Below are positions 50,290-60,267 of a stretch of 64,000 nucleotides of DNA, piece by piece. The notes below the pieces were generated by a model. That model was not told the DNA's origin. It saw nothing but the letters and a program-made list of their open reading frames with translations, and did no database searches. The stretch lies in assembly GCA_903884425.1 (NCBI GenBank), contig CAISEP010000020.1, positions 186,001 through 250,000 on the forward strand. Reading direction: 5' to 3'. Source of the DNA: an uncultured Caulobacterales bacterium (lineage in GTDB: Bacteria > Pseudomonadota > Alphaproteobacteria > Caulobacterales > Caulobacteraceae). Positions within the stretch are counted from its first letter, which is position 1. Every line of letters starts with the position of its first letter. The translations under genes were made by a program, and so were the position numbers.

Positions 50290-51443
50290 CCTCCTCCGCC
50301 ATTTCCCGCCCCGGTCAGCGCGAAAGGCTGACCATGAAGCTGCCGGAGATCGACTGGCGGCTGGCGCTGGCGCTGTGCCTGATCGCCGGCGTGGGCACCA
50401 TGATGCTCTATTCCACCGCGCCCCTGTCGTGGAAGCCGTGGGCCGGGCCGCACCTGATCCGCTTCAGCCTGTGCTTCGTGCTGATGCTGGTCCTGTCCCT
50501 GATCGACATCCGGGTGTGGTTCGTCCTGTCCTATCCGATCTATGTGGTGGCCCTGCTGCTGCTGATCGCCGTGCCGGTGATCGGCCACGAGAGCCTGGGG
50601 GCCAAGCGCTGGATCACCGCGGGCCCCCTGTCGGTGCAGCCGTCGGAGATCATGAAGATCGGCCTCGTCCTGGCGCTGGCCCGCTTCTATCACGGGGTCT
50701 CGGCCAAGGATGCGCGGCTGTCGTGGAAGCTGCTGATCCCGGCGGTGCTGATCGCCGCCCCCACCCTGCTGGTGGCCAAGCAGCCGGACCTGGGCACCGC
50801 GATCCTGATCGCCCTGACCGGGCTTGCGATCATGGTCATGGCGGGGCTCACCTGGCGGCTGCTGGTGCTGGGCGGACTGGCGGCCATCGTCGGTGCCCCG
50901 GCCTTCGTCATGTTCGTGATGAAGGACTACCAGCGAGACCGGATCCTGACTTTCCTGCACCCGGAGGACGACCCCTCCGGCTCGGGCTATCACATCCTGC
51001 AGGCCAAGATCGCCCTGGGCTCCGGCGGGTTCCTGGGCAAGGGCTTCGGCCTGGGCACCCAGAGCCAGCTGAACTACCTGCCGGAAAAGCAGACCGACTT
51101 CATCTTCGCCACCTTTGCCGAGGAGTTCGGCTTCCTGGGCTGCTTCACCCTTCTGGCCCTCTACGGGGTGACCATCGCCATTGCGCTCCGCATCGCCTCC
51201 ATCAGCCACAGCCATTTCGGCCGGCTGTCGGCGGCGGGCCTGACCTCGACCTTCGCCCTCTATGTGGTGATCAATGCCGCCATGGTCATGGGGCTCGCCC
51301 CCGTGGTGGGGGTGCCCATGCCGCTGATGAGCTATGGCGGGACGGAGATGCTGACGGTGATGGTGGGTTTCGGCCTGGTGGAGGCCGTGCGCGTGCACCG
51401 CTATGCGGAGATCACCTCCGGCCGGGGCAGCCTGCTGCTGTAG
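50286..51443 (+). CDS. rodA: Rod-shape-determining protein RodA (SEDS glycosyltransferase)
   Basis: A 385-residue SEDS-family peptidoglycan polymerase with about ten helices. Conserved blocks include KRWITAGPLSVQPSEIMK, AKQPDLGTAILI, LPEKQTDFIFA and GVPMPLMSYGGTEM, the last carrying the conserved SEDS Pro/Ser/Gly. It works with PBP2 (mrdA), with which it overlaps by four bases. The coding start is the ATG of ATGA; an internal ATG at codon 17 is an alternative. It ends the mre cluster; class B repeats follow. Confidence 0.97.
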   Translation: MTSSAISRPGQRERLTMKLPEIDWRLALALCLIAGVGTMMLYSTAPLSWKPWAGPHLIRFSLCFVLMLVLSLIDIRVWFVLSYPIYVVALLLLIAVPVIGHESLGAKRWITAGPLSVQPSEIMKIGLVLALARFYHGVSAKDARLSWKLLIPAVLIAAPTLLVAKQPDLGTAILIALTGLAIMVMAGLTWRLLVLGGLAAIVGAPAFVMFVMKDYQRDRILTFLHPEDDPSGSGYHILQAKIALGSGGFLGKGFGLGTQSQLNYLPEKQTDFIFATFAEEFGFLGCFTLLALYGVTIAIALRIASISHSHFGRLSAAGLTSTFALYVVINAAMVMGLAPVVGVPMPLMSYGGTEMLTVMVGFGLVEAVRVHRYAEITSGRGSLLL

Positions 51444-51464
51444 GGTTTGCGCGGGGGTGGGGGT

Positions 51465-51738
51465 GTCCTTCGAGACGGCCCTTCGGGCCTCCTCAGGATG
51501 ACGCCCGTTTGTGCCATGCGCGGATCAGGATGTGGGCCCGACCCACACCCTGCGTCATGGTGAGGAGCGCGGAACGCGCGTCTCGAACCACGCAACACCG
51601 TTCCAGCGTCCTTCGAGACGGCCCTTCGGGCCTCCTCAGGATGACGCCCGTTTGTGCCATGCGCGGATCAGGATGTGGGCCCGACCCACACCCTGCGTCA
51701 TGGTGAGGAGCGCGGAACGCGCGTCTCGAACCACGCAA
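51465..51738. repeat. Two class B repeats as an exact 131-bp tandem duplication, B7
   Basis: Bases 51465-51595 and 51608-51738 look identical over their whole 131 bp, separated by 12 bp (offset 143). Each has the GTCCTTCGAGACGG end, CTCCTCAGGATGACG arm, GATCAGGATGTGGG middle, CGTCATGGTGAGGAG arm and TCTCGAACCACGCAA end. The pair fills the gap between convergent rodA and the small gene at 51744. Confidence 0.92.
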
Positions 51739-51743
51739 TCCCC

Positions 51744-51902
51744 CTACCGCCCGCCGAGCATGAAGCCGAGCGTCAAAAGGCCGACGGCCATGGTCAGGGC
51801 CGCCGTCCAGATGCCGACGCGGCGCAGCACCACCTGGACCGGGGTCGCGGGCGCGGCCACCGGGTCGTCGGAGAACTGGGGCAGTCTGTCTCTCGGGGCC
51901 AT
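51744..51902 (-). CDS. Small single-pass membrane protein, 52 residues
   Basis: Starts at ATG 51902 and ends at TAG 51744-51746. The product is a charged N-terminal half (MAPRDRLPQFSDD) and one C-terminal helix of about 20 residues (GIWTAALTMAVGLLTLGFML). No family is known to me. It follows the 60-residue gene by 27 bp and may be co-transcribed with it and uppP on the minus strand. Confidence 0.6.
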   Translation of the reverse strand: MAPRDRLPQFSDDPVAAPATPVQVVLRRVGIWTAALTMAVGLLTLGFMLGGR

Positions 51903-51929
51903 GGTGGCCGCCTCCTGCGGTCGGGCCGG

Positions 51930-52112
51930 TCAGATCAGTCCGATGAAATGGGAGATGGCCACGACGCTGGACGCGATCATGGCCAGGGCCAGGGTGTTGG
52001 CGATCCGGGTCAGCCGGTCCGAGGCCGGGGACTGCACGGGGCTGCGGTCGAGGAAGGTCTGCGCGCGACGGTCGCGGCGGTTGCGGGTCGTGTCGAAATT
52101 CACTTCGATCAT
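51930..52112 (-). CDS. Small single-pass membrane protein, 60 residues
   Basis: ATG at 52112 has GGAG nine bases upstream; a GTG three codons earlier is less likely. The product has a basic, Arg-rich first half (RNRRDRRAQTF) and one C-terminal helix (TLALAMIASSVVAISHFIG). No family is known to me. The gap of 112 bp to uppP upstream allows a shared transcript. Confidence 0.6.
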   Translation of the reverse strand: MIEVNFDTTRNRRDRRAQTFLDRSPVQSPASDRLTRIANTLALAMIASSVVAISHFIGLI

Positions 52113-52224
52113 GTGTCTCACTCCGGGACAGGGAGAAGGGCCGTGGTGCCCGATCTCCGCAACTCCCGTGCCACGGGAAATTCTCCCCGCCGGGCACCTG
52201 TGAGTGTGGTGCCCGCCCCGGACC

Positions 52225-53088
52225 CTAGGGCGCGACGATGTTGATCACCGTGGCGATGGCCCCGAAGGCCATGCAGTAATAGGCAAACGGGTCGAAGCCC
52301 TTCACCTCGTGGCTCTTGAACCAGCGCATCAGGGCCCACAGGCTGATGAAGGCGGTGACGCCGGCCACTCCGCCGGCGGCCAGGGACAGGGGCAGGTCGA
52401 TGCCCTGGGCCGCGCCGCCGAGGTCATGGGCGGCCTTCTGCATCTTCATCAGCTTCGGCAGCTCGTGCACCGTGGCGGCAACGATGATCGGCGTGCCGGT
52501 GAGGAACGAGAACCGGGCCGCGTCCTCGTGGTTGAGGCCGGTCATGTAGCCGCCGATCATGGTGGAACCGGAGCGGGACAGGCCCGGGACCAGGGCCAGG
52601 CACTGGGCCAGGCCGATGAGCACCGCGTCCAGCCATCCCAGATGGTGCAGGGCCTTCACCGCCGTGCGCGGCTTCAACCGCTCCGCCCCGAACAGCAGGA
52701 AGCCGTTCAGCAGCAGGAAGATCGACGCGATCAGGGGCGAGGCGAACAGGTCGCGGATGGTCTTCTCGAAGGCCAGGGCCACCAGCACAGCGGGGATGGT
52801 CGCCACCACCACCCGCAGGAACAGGCGACGCTCGTCCGCCGCCCGGGGGCCGCGGTTGAACAGCACGGCCATGCCGAAGTCGAACCAGTCCCGCCAGAAG
52901 AACAGCAGCATGGCGATGGCCGTGCCGAAGTGCATGACCACCACGAAGGGCAGGAAGGCCTCGCTGCGCTCGTCCACCGCCCAGTTCAGCAGGTCCGGCA
53001 CCACCACCGCGTGGCCGAGGCTGGAGACCGGGAAGAGTTCGGTGGCGCCCTGCATGATCGCCAGAAGCAGGGCCTGTAACCAGGTCAT
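52225..53088 (-). CDS. uppP: Undecaprenyl-diphosphatase UppP (BacA)
   Basis: A 287-residue membrane phosphatase that recycles undecaprenyl pyrophosphate to the monophosphate carrier used for peptidoglycan. The two active-site loops are QGATELFPVSSLGH (N-terminal, with the conserved Glu and PVSS) and VPGLSRSGSTMIGG. About eight helices. The ATG at 53088 has AGGA eight bases upstream; the frame extends to 53151 without support. It lies near the mre cluster on the opposite strand. Confidence 0.95.
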   Translation of the reverse strand: MTWLQALLLAIMQGATELFPVSSLGHAVVVPDLLNWAVDERSEAFLPFVVVMHFGTAIAMLLFFWRDWFDFGMAVLFNRGPRAADERRLFLRVVVATIPAVLVALAFEKTIRDLFASPLIASIFLLLNGFLLFGAERLKPRTAVKALHHLGWLDAVLIGLAQCLALVPGLSRSGSTMIGGYMTGLNHEDAARFSFLTGTPIIVAATVHELPKLMKMQKAAHDLGGAAQGIDLPLSLAAGGVAGVTAFISLWALMRWFKSHEVKGFDPFAYYCMAFGAIATVINIVAP

Positions 53089-53255
53089 GGATCCGTCCTG
53101 TGTGGTCGCCGGACGGGTGGGTCCCGCCCCGCTGGAAGCTCGTCGGCGCAAGGGTCGACGAAGACGTGGACAGGGCTATGACGGCTCCCGGCCAAAGACG
53201 CAAGCGGCCGGTGCGTTTTCCGCCCCCGGGGCCCCGCAGCCGCCGGACCGCGGGG

Positions 53256-55532
<2,277 letters not shown>

Positions 55533-55810
55533 GACGGGCGGCTCCTCGGGACCTGGGGTGGTCGGCCTGGGATGGTGAGGCGCGACCGGCCGGACGGATC
55601 CGGACCCCGCACTCGTTCAGAGCTTAACGGTCTTGCCGAGTCGGCGCGAGGGCGCTCAATCGACAAGGGATTCAAGGGCCTGCCACGCCCCCCGCCGCGC
55701 TAGCCGACAGGGCGGCCGCGCGCCCACTTGACGCAGGGTCGGGGGCGTGAAATCGACGGGGCATCCTGCGGGTCTCCGTCGAGCTCCGCAACACCGGCGA
55801 AGCACGCGGC

Positions 55811-56575
55811 ATGGCGCTACTGGGACAATTTTCCGCGAACGGCGGCGACCCGCCGGGGGAGTGGCCGGACGACCAGGCCGTGTCCCTGCGGCTGATGGGG
55901 CACGAGCTGCGCACCCCCCTCAATGCCATCATCGGCTTTGCCGACATCATCGCCGACCAGCTCTACGGGGCGGTGGGGGACGACCGCTATGTGGCCCATG
56001 CGCAGATGATCCGGGAGTCCGGCCTGCGCATGCTGGACGTGGTGAGCCGGCTGGTGGAGCTGTCCCGGCTGGAGGCGGGGGTGGCGGACCTGCACCTGCG
56101 GGAGACCCCGGCGCTGGAACCCGTGGAAGATGCCGTCCGGGCCGTCGCCGCCGCCGCCGCCGATGCGGGGGTCCAGGTGGTGGTGGAGGGGGACGGGGCC
56201 GACCTGCGGGTGGTGTGCGACTCCCGCGGGCTAAGTTCGGCCCTGGGCAACCTGTTGTCCAACGCCATCGCCTTCTCCCCGCCCGGCGGTCCGGCGGGGA
56301 CCGGCGGCACGGTCCGGCTCCGCGTCGAGCGGCAGGATCAGCGCATCCTGTTCGAGGTGCGGGACCAGGGCCCCGGCGTGCCGCAGGAATGGCTGGGCCG
56401 CATCCTGCGACCCTTTGCCCAGAGCCAGAACGCCATGGTGCGCCAGACCACCGGGGCCGGGCTGGGCCTGCCCCTGACGCTGCGCCTGTGCGAGGCCATG
56501 GGGGGCGAGCTGAAGCTCAGCTCCCCGCCCCAGTCGGGGCTGGTGGCGCAGATCCGGCTGCCCGCCGCGGACTGA
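55811..56575 (+). CDS. Soluble histidine kinase without sensor domain
   Basis: A 254-residue cytoplasmic kinase reduced to a HisKA domain (His31 in MGHELRTPLNAIIGFAD) and a HATPase domain (N-box GNLLSNAIAFSPPGG, G boxes DQGPGVPQ and GAGLGLPL). It has no membrane helix or input domain, so it may sense through partners or act as a phosphatase. The H-box continuation (LYGA...YVAHAQMIRESGLRMLDVVSRLVELSRLEAG) resembles the DivJ/PleC class, and the gene is divergent from the DivJ-like kinase across a 278-bp gap. It ends 14 bp from a convergent glycosyltransferase gene. Confidence 0.88.
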   Translation: MALLGQFSANGGDPPGEWPDDQAVSLRLMGHELRTPLNAIIGFADIIADQLYGAVGDDRYVAHAQMIRESGLRMLDVVSRLVELSRLEAGVADLHLRETPALEPVEDAVRAVAAAAADAGVQVVVEGDGADLRVVCDSRGLSSALGNLLSNAIAFSPPGGPAGTGGTVRLRVERQDQRILFEVRDQGPGVPQEWLGRILRPFAQSQNAMVRQTTGAGLGLPLTLRLCEAMGGELKLSSPPQSGLVAQIRLPAAD

Positions 56576-56589
56576 CCGCGGGCCCGTCG

Positions 56590-57771
56590 TCAGGCGGCGC
56601 CGTTGACCCCGTTGCGGCGGGCGGACTGCACCAGCCGCCGCAGCCTGCGGAACTCCCGCTTCAGCTCCTCGCCGGTGACGAGACGCCATTCCAGCTTGCG
56701 GCTGGTCCGCTCCATCTCCGCCCAGAACGCGCCGAAATGGGGGGTGTCCAGCGCCGCGCGGACCTCCGCGAGGGGCAGCTTCAGCCGCGCGGCCCAGAGG
56801 GGGGCTTCCTCCGCCAGGGTCCCCGCCTCCCAGGCCCGGCGCAGCTGGTTGCGCCACAGGGACCGGCGCAGGGTGGACACCGCCACCTCCAGGGCATCGT
56901 CGCAGGGATGGTCCGGATCGCCGCGCAGGCGCAGCTGCTCGGCCACGCCGCCGCTGGCCCGGCCGTCGGTGCGGGCCGAGGTCACCACCTGCACGTCGAG
57001 GCTGTGGCGGATCTTGCCGTCGATCCGGCGCACCCGCTCGAACAGGGCCCGGTCCTCCCCCACGGGCAGGGGCGGCAGGCCGCCGATCCGCCGGTAGGTG
57101 TGCGCCCAGATGGCCGCGCTGGCCCCGCAGTTCTGGTTGTGCCGGGGCCAGGGATCGTGAGCCTCCGGATCGGCGCGGGCCTGCAGCTCCGCGGCCATCT
57201 GCTGGTATTCCCACTCCACCCGACCCCGGTCGAGGACGCCGGAATCCAGCTCCATCAGCTCCATGGGATCGGCCATGACGAAGCCGGCCACGGCATCGAG
57301 GCCGCTTTCCAGCTCCCGCACGCTCTGGGCCACCCAGTCCTCGTTGACCAGGGTGTCGGCATCGGTGGTCAGGATCACCCCGTCCTGCGGCCGCACCAGC
57401 TCCGCGGCGGCATCCATGGCCAGCTTGCGGGCCCAGCCGGCATTGGCATGGGCCCGGCCCAGCTCGACGCTGTGGGTCTGGACGGCCATGGGCAGCTGGT
57501 CGGACACCTGCCGGACCAGCGCCAGGGTCTCGTCCCGGCAGTTGTTCAGCAGCAGCACGACCACCAGCTCGGACAGGGGGAAATCCTCCTGCCCGGCCAG
57601 GGCGCCCAGGCACTGGACGATGCGCTCGGCCTCGTCCTTCACCGGTATGGCCACCGCCACCCGCGGGGGCGCGGCCAGGGCCGGGCCGAAATGCTCCACG
57701 GCGATGTCGAAGGCCACCGGTCCGGCGGCGTCGGCCAGGACGTTCGGATCAGGACGGCGGACGAAGGTCAT
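56590..57771 (-). CDS. Family 2 (GT-A) glycosyltransferase
   Basis: A 393-residue enzyme likely transferring a sugar from an NDP donor. The N-terminal GT-A domain shows RVAVAIPVKDEAERI and the metal-binding DxD-type TTDADTLVNEDWV. The acceptor half has DPWPRHNQNCGASAAIWAH and a GEDRALFERVRR block, and the C-terminus is basic and helical without membrane segments. No sugar-export genes are adjacent, so the product (cell-surface polysaccharide, lipid or protein glycan) is unknown. Confidence 0.87.
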   Translation of the reverse strand: MTFVRRPDPNVLADAAGPVAFDIAVEHFGPALAAPPRVAVAIPVKDEAERIVQCLGALAGQEDFPLSELVVVLLLNNCRDETLALVRQVSDQLPMAVQTHSVELGRAHANAGWARKLAMDAAAELVRPQDGVILTTDADTLVNEDWVAQSVRELESGLDAVAGFVMADPMELMELDSGVLDRGRVEWEYQQMAAELQARADPEAHDPWPRHNQNCGASAAIWAHTYRRIGGLPPLPVGEDRALFERVRRIDGKIRHSLDVQVVTSARTDGRASGGVAEQLRLRGDPDHPCDDALEVAVSTLRRSLWRNQLRRAWEAGTLAEEAPLWAARLKLPLAEVRAALDTPHFGAFWAEMERTSRKLEWRLVTGEELKREFRRLRRLVQSARRNGVNGAA

Positions 57772-58143
57772 CGGACGCCGGACTCCGGCCGGCGGCGGAG
57801 GGCGGGACGCGGATCAGGGATCGAAGACGCGGTGAACATGATGCGGGCGTAAGGAATGGGGGCGACCTTGTCTGGCTCGGCGCAGGGCCGTGTCTGGATC
57901 GGCGGAACGCCTGGTCTGCATCTTGGCGGCCGTTTCGACCCGCAGACCGGCGGCGGACGGACCCGAACGGGGCCAGCCTGCTTTGCGTCTCCCTTAGACG
58001 ATTGAGGACGGCCCCGCCAGACCTGAAACACCTCCGTGACCTGAAACACGTCCGGGCCCTGATCCGGCAGAGGCACCGGAACGAACCGTCGGCCCTGCCC
58101 CCGCACGGGCAAGGCAGGGCCGACTGTCCGCCGCCGGTCCGGC
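57772..58143. other. Intergenic region with 18-bp tandem repeat
   Basis: A 372-bp gap. The only structure I see is GACCTGAAACACCTCCGT at 58020-58037, directly followed by GACCTGAAACACGTCCGG at 58038-58055 (two mismatches in 18). It lies downstream of the DnaA-like gene and 249 bp upstream of the glycosyltransferase start (both minus). No coding capacity is convincing. Confidence 0.5.
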
Positions 58144-58596
58144 TCAGTCACACTCCGCCAGCCCGCGGGCCCCGAGGGGGGGCGGACCGGCCCGCACGCA
58201 GGCCTCCAGGACTTCGAGGGCGGCGTCGAAGCCCGGCCGGTCCCGCAGGTCCTCCACCCGCTGGACCGCATGGGAGGCCGTGGTCCGGTCCCGCCCGAAG
58301 GCCGCGCCCACCCGGCTCAGGGGCCAGGCGAGACCGATATGGGCCAGGTACATGGCCACGTGTCGGGCCCGGGCCGCCGCGGCGGAGTGCCGGGTGGTGG
58401 CGAAGATCTTGCCCGCCTCCACCCCGGTGGCGACGCTGACCACATAGGTGACGAACCCCGCCATGGCGGCATCGAGGCGGGCGGCGTCGATCCGGGCCGG
58501 GTCCTGGGTGGCGGGCGTGGCGGGATCGAAGACCGTGTGGCGACCCGCAGCCCGGGGCGCCGGGGCCGGGTGGCCGACTGTAGACATCCTGGTCAT
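58144..58596 (-). CDS. Small DnaA domain-IV-like DNA-binding protein
   Basis: A 150-residue protein. Residues about 72-120 resemble domain IV of DnaA: a basic loop and helix (RARHVAMYLAHIGLAWPLSRVG) followed by the DnaA-box recognition signature GRDRTTASHAVQRVEDL, where DnaA has GGRDHTTVxHA. It lacks the AAA+ ATPase and the other DnaA domains. The Pro/Ala-rich N-terminus is likely disordered. The ATG at 58596 has GGGGA five bases upstream. Possible roles are competition for DnaA boxes or gene regulation; nothing in the sequence decides. Confidence 0.83.
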   Translation of the reverse strand: MTRMSTVGHPAPAPRAAGRHTVFDPATPATQDPARIDAARLDAAMAGFVTYVVSVATGVEAGKIFATTRHSAAAARARHVAMYLAHIGLAWPLSRVGAAFGRDRTTASHAVQRVEDLRDRPGFDAALEVLEACVRAGPPPLGARGLAECD

Positions 58597-58766
58597 GGTA
58601 TTCCCCTTTCCTGGCGGACGGTCCGCCGGGGCCCATATTAACGACCGGAAGTTGCAACGCGGACAAGTCTACGACCGGGAGGGGAATAAGTCGCCGCAAA
58701 CCGGCGCCGTTCGGCCAGGGAACGGGTCCTGAAATTCGAGGGGAGAGAGCCGCAAACGGGCGGCGA

Positions 58767-59267
58767 TCAGGCGGCCCGGATGCCCGAGGCGTAGCGGCCG
58801 AGGGAGGCCCCGACCGGGGTGTCGAAGCCCAGGATCATGTCCACGTTCTGCCCGTCGCTGGCCAGGGGCAGGCGGATCCAGACGATGGAGCAGGCCCCGC
58901 CGGGCCGGTGGGTGACTGTGTGCCGGCCCACCGTCGGACGACCGGCGGCCACCACCTTGTGCAGCTGCTCCCGCCAGTAGTCGGCATCCGCGTCGGGATA
59001 GACCTCCTCCAGGGCGCGGCCGGTGATTTCCCGGCCATAGACCAGGTAGAGGCCGGTGCCCGCCAGGCGCTGGCGATAGCCGATCTGCCCGTCCGGGCCG
59101 CGGATCACGTCGATCAGGCTGATGTTGGGCAGGTGCTTCTTGAGCTTCCACGGATCGATCTGGGCGCGGCAGGGAAGCCGACCGTCCTGGCGCAGGGACG
59201 TCCAGTAGGCGAACACCTCTTCGTGTCCGCTGCTGGCCGTCGCCGAGGGCCTGATCGAATGCTCCAT
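58767..59267 (-). CDS. PAS-domain protein (DUF1457-like)
   Basis: A 166-residue soluble protein. It has the pattern of alphaproteobacterial single PAS proteins: LPCRAQIDPWKLKKHLPNI, then IGYRQRLAGTGLYLVYGREIT, RPTVGRHTVTHRPGG and LASDGQNVDMILGFDTP. There is no attached enzymatic domain, so it is a stand-alone sensor or adaptor. It lies between the DnaA-like and mucR genes, on the same strand, with a CtrA-like box upstream. Confidence 0.85.
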   Translation of the reverse strand: MEHSIRPSATASSGHEEVFAYWTSLRQDGRLPCRAQIDPWKLKKHLPNISLIDVIRGPDGQIGYRQRLAGTGLYLVYGREITGRALEEVYPDADADYWREQLHKVVAAGRPTVGRHTVTHRPGGACSIVWIRLPLASDGQNVDMILGFDTPVGASLGRYASGIRAA

Positions 59268-59303
59268 ATCCAGTTTCGCCTACAAACCCTTGGAATCACT
59301 TTG

Positions 59304-59318
59304 CTAACTATCTCTTAA
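59304..59318. promoter_or_regulatory. CtrA-like box upstream of the PAS gene
   Basis: CTAA-N7-TTAA, one base from the CtrA consensus, lies 37 bp upstream of the PAS protein start (59267). Binding is inferred only. Confidence 0.35.
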
Positions 59319-59414
59319 ACACCGAATCGCTGGCAAGCAGTTTTTGGTTAACGAAAATGGAATCCCCGCTGACGGATGCACGGGGCCTGTTCCGCCGCCC
59401 CGCCGACAGCAGAA

Positions 59415-59440
59415 CGCCCGCCCGGAGGACCGGACGGGCG
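59415..59440 (-). terminator. Probable terminator hairpin after mucR
   Basis: On the minus strand CGCCCG-T-CCGG-TCCT-CCGG-G-CGGGCG forms an eleven-pair stem with one T-G wobble and a four-base loop, followed by TTCTGCTG. It starts 35 bp after the mucR stop. The T run is short. Confidence 0.6.
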
Positions 59441-59474
59441 CTGAACGGGAAACCCCGGAAGAACTGTCGGCAGA

Positions 59475-59882
59475 TCAGGCGGCGCCGCGGCCGCCCTGGC
59501 CGAGACCCATCTGCTTGGCCAGGTCGGACCGGGCGCGGGCATAGTTGGGGGCCACCATCGGATAGTCCTTCGGCAGGCCCCACTTGGCCCGATAGTCCTC
59601 CGGGCTGAGATTGTACTTGGTGCGCAGGTGGCGCTTCAGGGACTTGAACTTGCGACCGTCCTCGAGACAGATCAGGAAGTCCGGCGTGATGGACCGCTTC
59701 ACCGGCACGGCCGGTTCCTTGGGCGTGGAGTCCAGCACCTCCACCGGGTGGTTCACCCCGGACAGGGCCCGATGAATGCTCTGGATCAGGGCGGGCAGGT
59801 CTGCAGACGTCACGGTGTTGTTGCCGACATAGGCCGACACGATTTCAGTCGTCATCCCCAACAGATCGAGTTTCTCTTCCAT
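59475..59882 (-). CDS. mucR: MucR/Ros-family transcriptional regulator
   Basis: A 135-residue global regulator. The N-terminal helical part (MEEKLDLLGMTTEIVSAYVGNN, ADLPALIQSIH) mediates oligomerisation in MucR proteins. The Ros/MucR DNA-binding region is LICLEDGRKFKSLKRHLRTKYN, where Ros has CxxC and two His. Here the second Cys is Asp and the second His appears replaced by Lys/Tyr, so a structural zinc is doubtful, as in some Caulobacter and Mesorhizobium relatives. In Caulobacter, MucR proteins act with SciP in cell-cycle control. The ATG at 59882 is preferred over the TTG at 59897. Confidence 0.94.
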   Translation of the reverse strand: MEEKLDLLGMTTEIVSAYVGNNTVTSADLPALIQSIHRALSGVNHPVEVLDSTPKEPAVPVKRSITPDFLICLEDGRKFKSLKRHLRTKYNLSPEDYRAKWGLPKDYPMVAPNYARARSDLAKQMGLGQGGRGAA

Positions 59883-60267
59883 TTCGGCTCTCTTCAAACA
59901 TCCACCGGTCCCGCCGGTCGCAGACCAGTCAGCGACGCTGCCAATGGCTCTGGAAATCTTATGAGATGAATAAATATTCGTTGTCTACTGGGAAATTGCA
60001 CCAAGGCCTCGACAATGGTGATTTTCTCAGGAGACCTCTGATTCCAGGTTACGCGCGATGACGATTTTAGAATGTGGGCTTACCCAACTGCTCAATTACA
60101 TGACAGATACGTAATTTGACTGACAAAAATAGTGGCAAAGCGCCCAATTAGAGCACTCGCCTTGTGGCCGCGGGACGACGCAGGCGCGCCGGACATCGAT
60201 TCGCACGTCCGCCGGGCCGGCTGACCCGACGAGACGCTCGAAGATGTCGCAGGATATTCGGGGAGCC
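59883..60267. other. AT-rich upstream region of mucR
   Basis: A 385-bp gap, markedly richer in A+T than its neighbours. It holds an inverted repeat AATTAC (60094-60099) and GTAATT (60111-60116) with an 11-base spacer, and several T-A steps near 59955-59995 and 60095-60130. MucR proteins bind AT-rich DNA and autoregulate, so this is the likely control region. No gene is seen. Confidence 0.5.
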
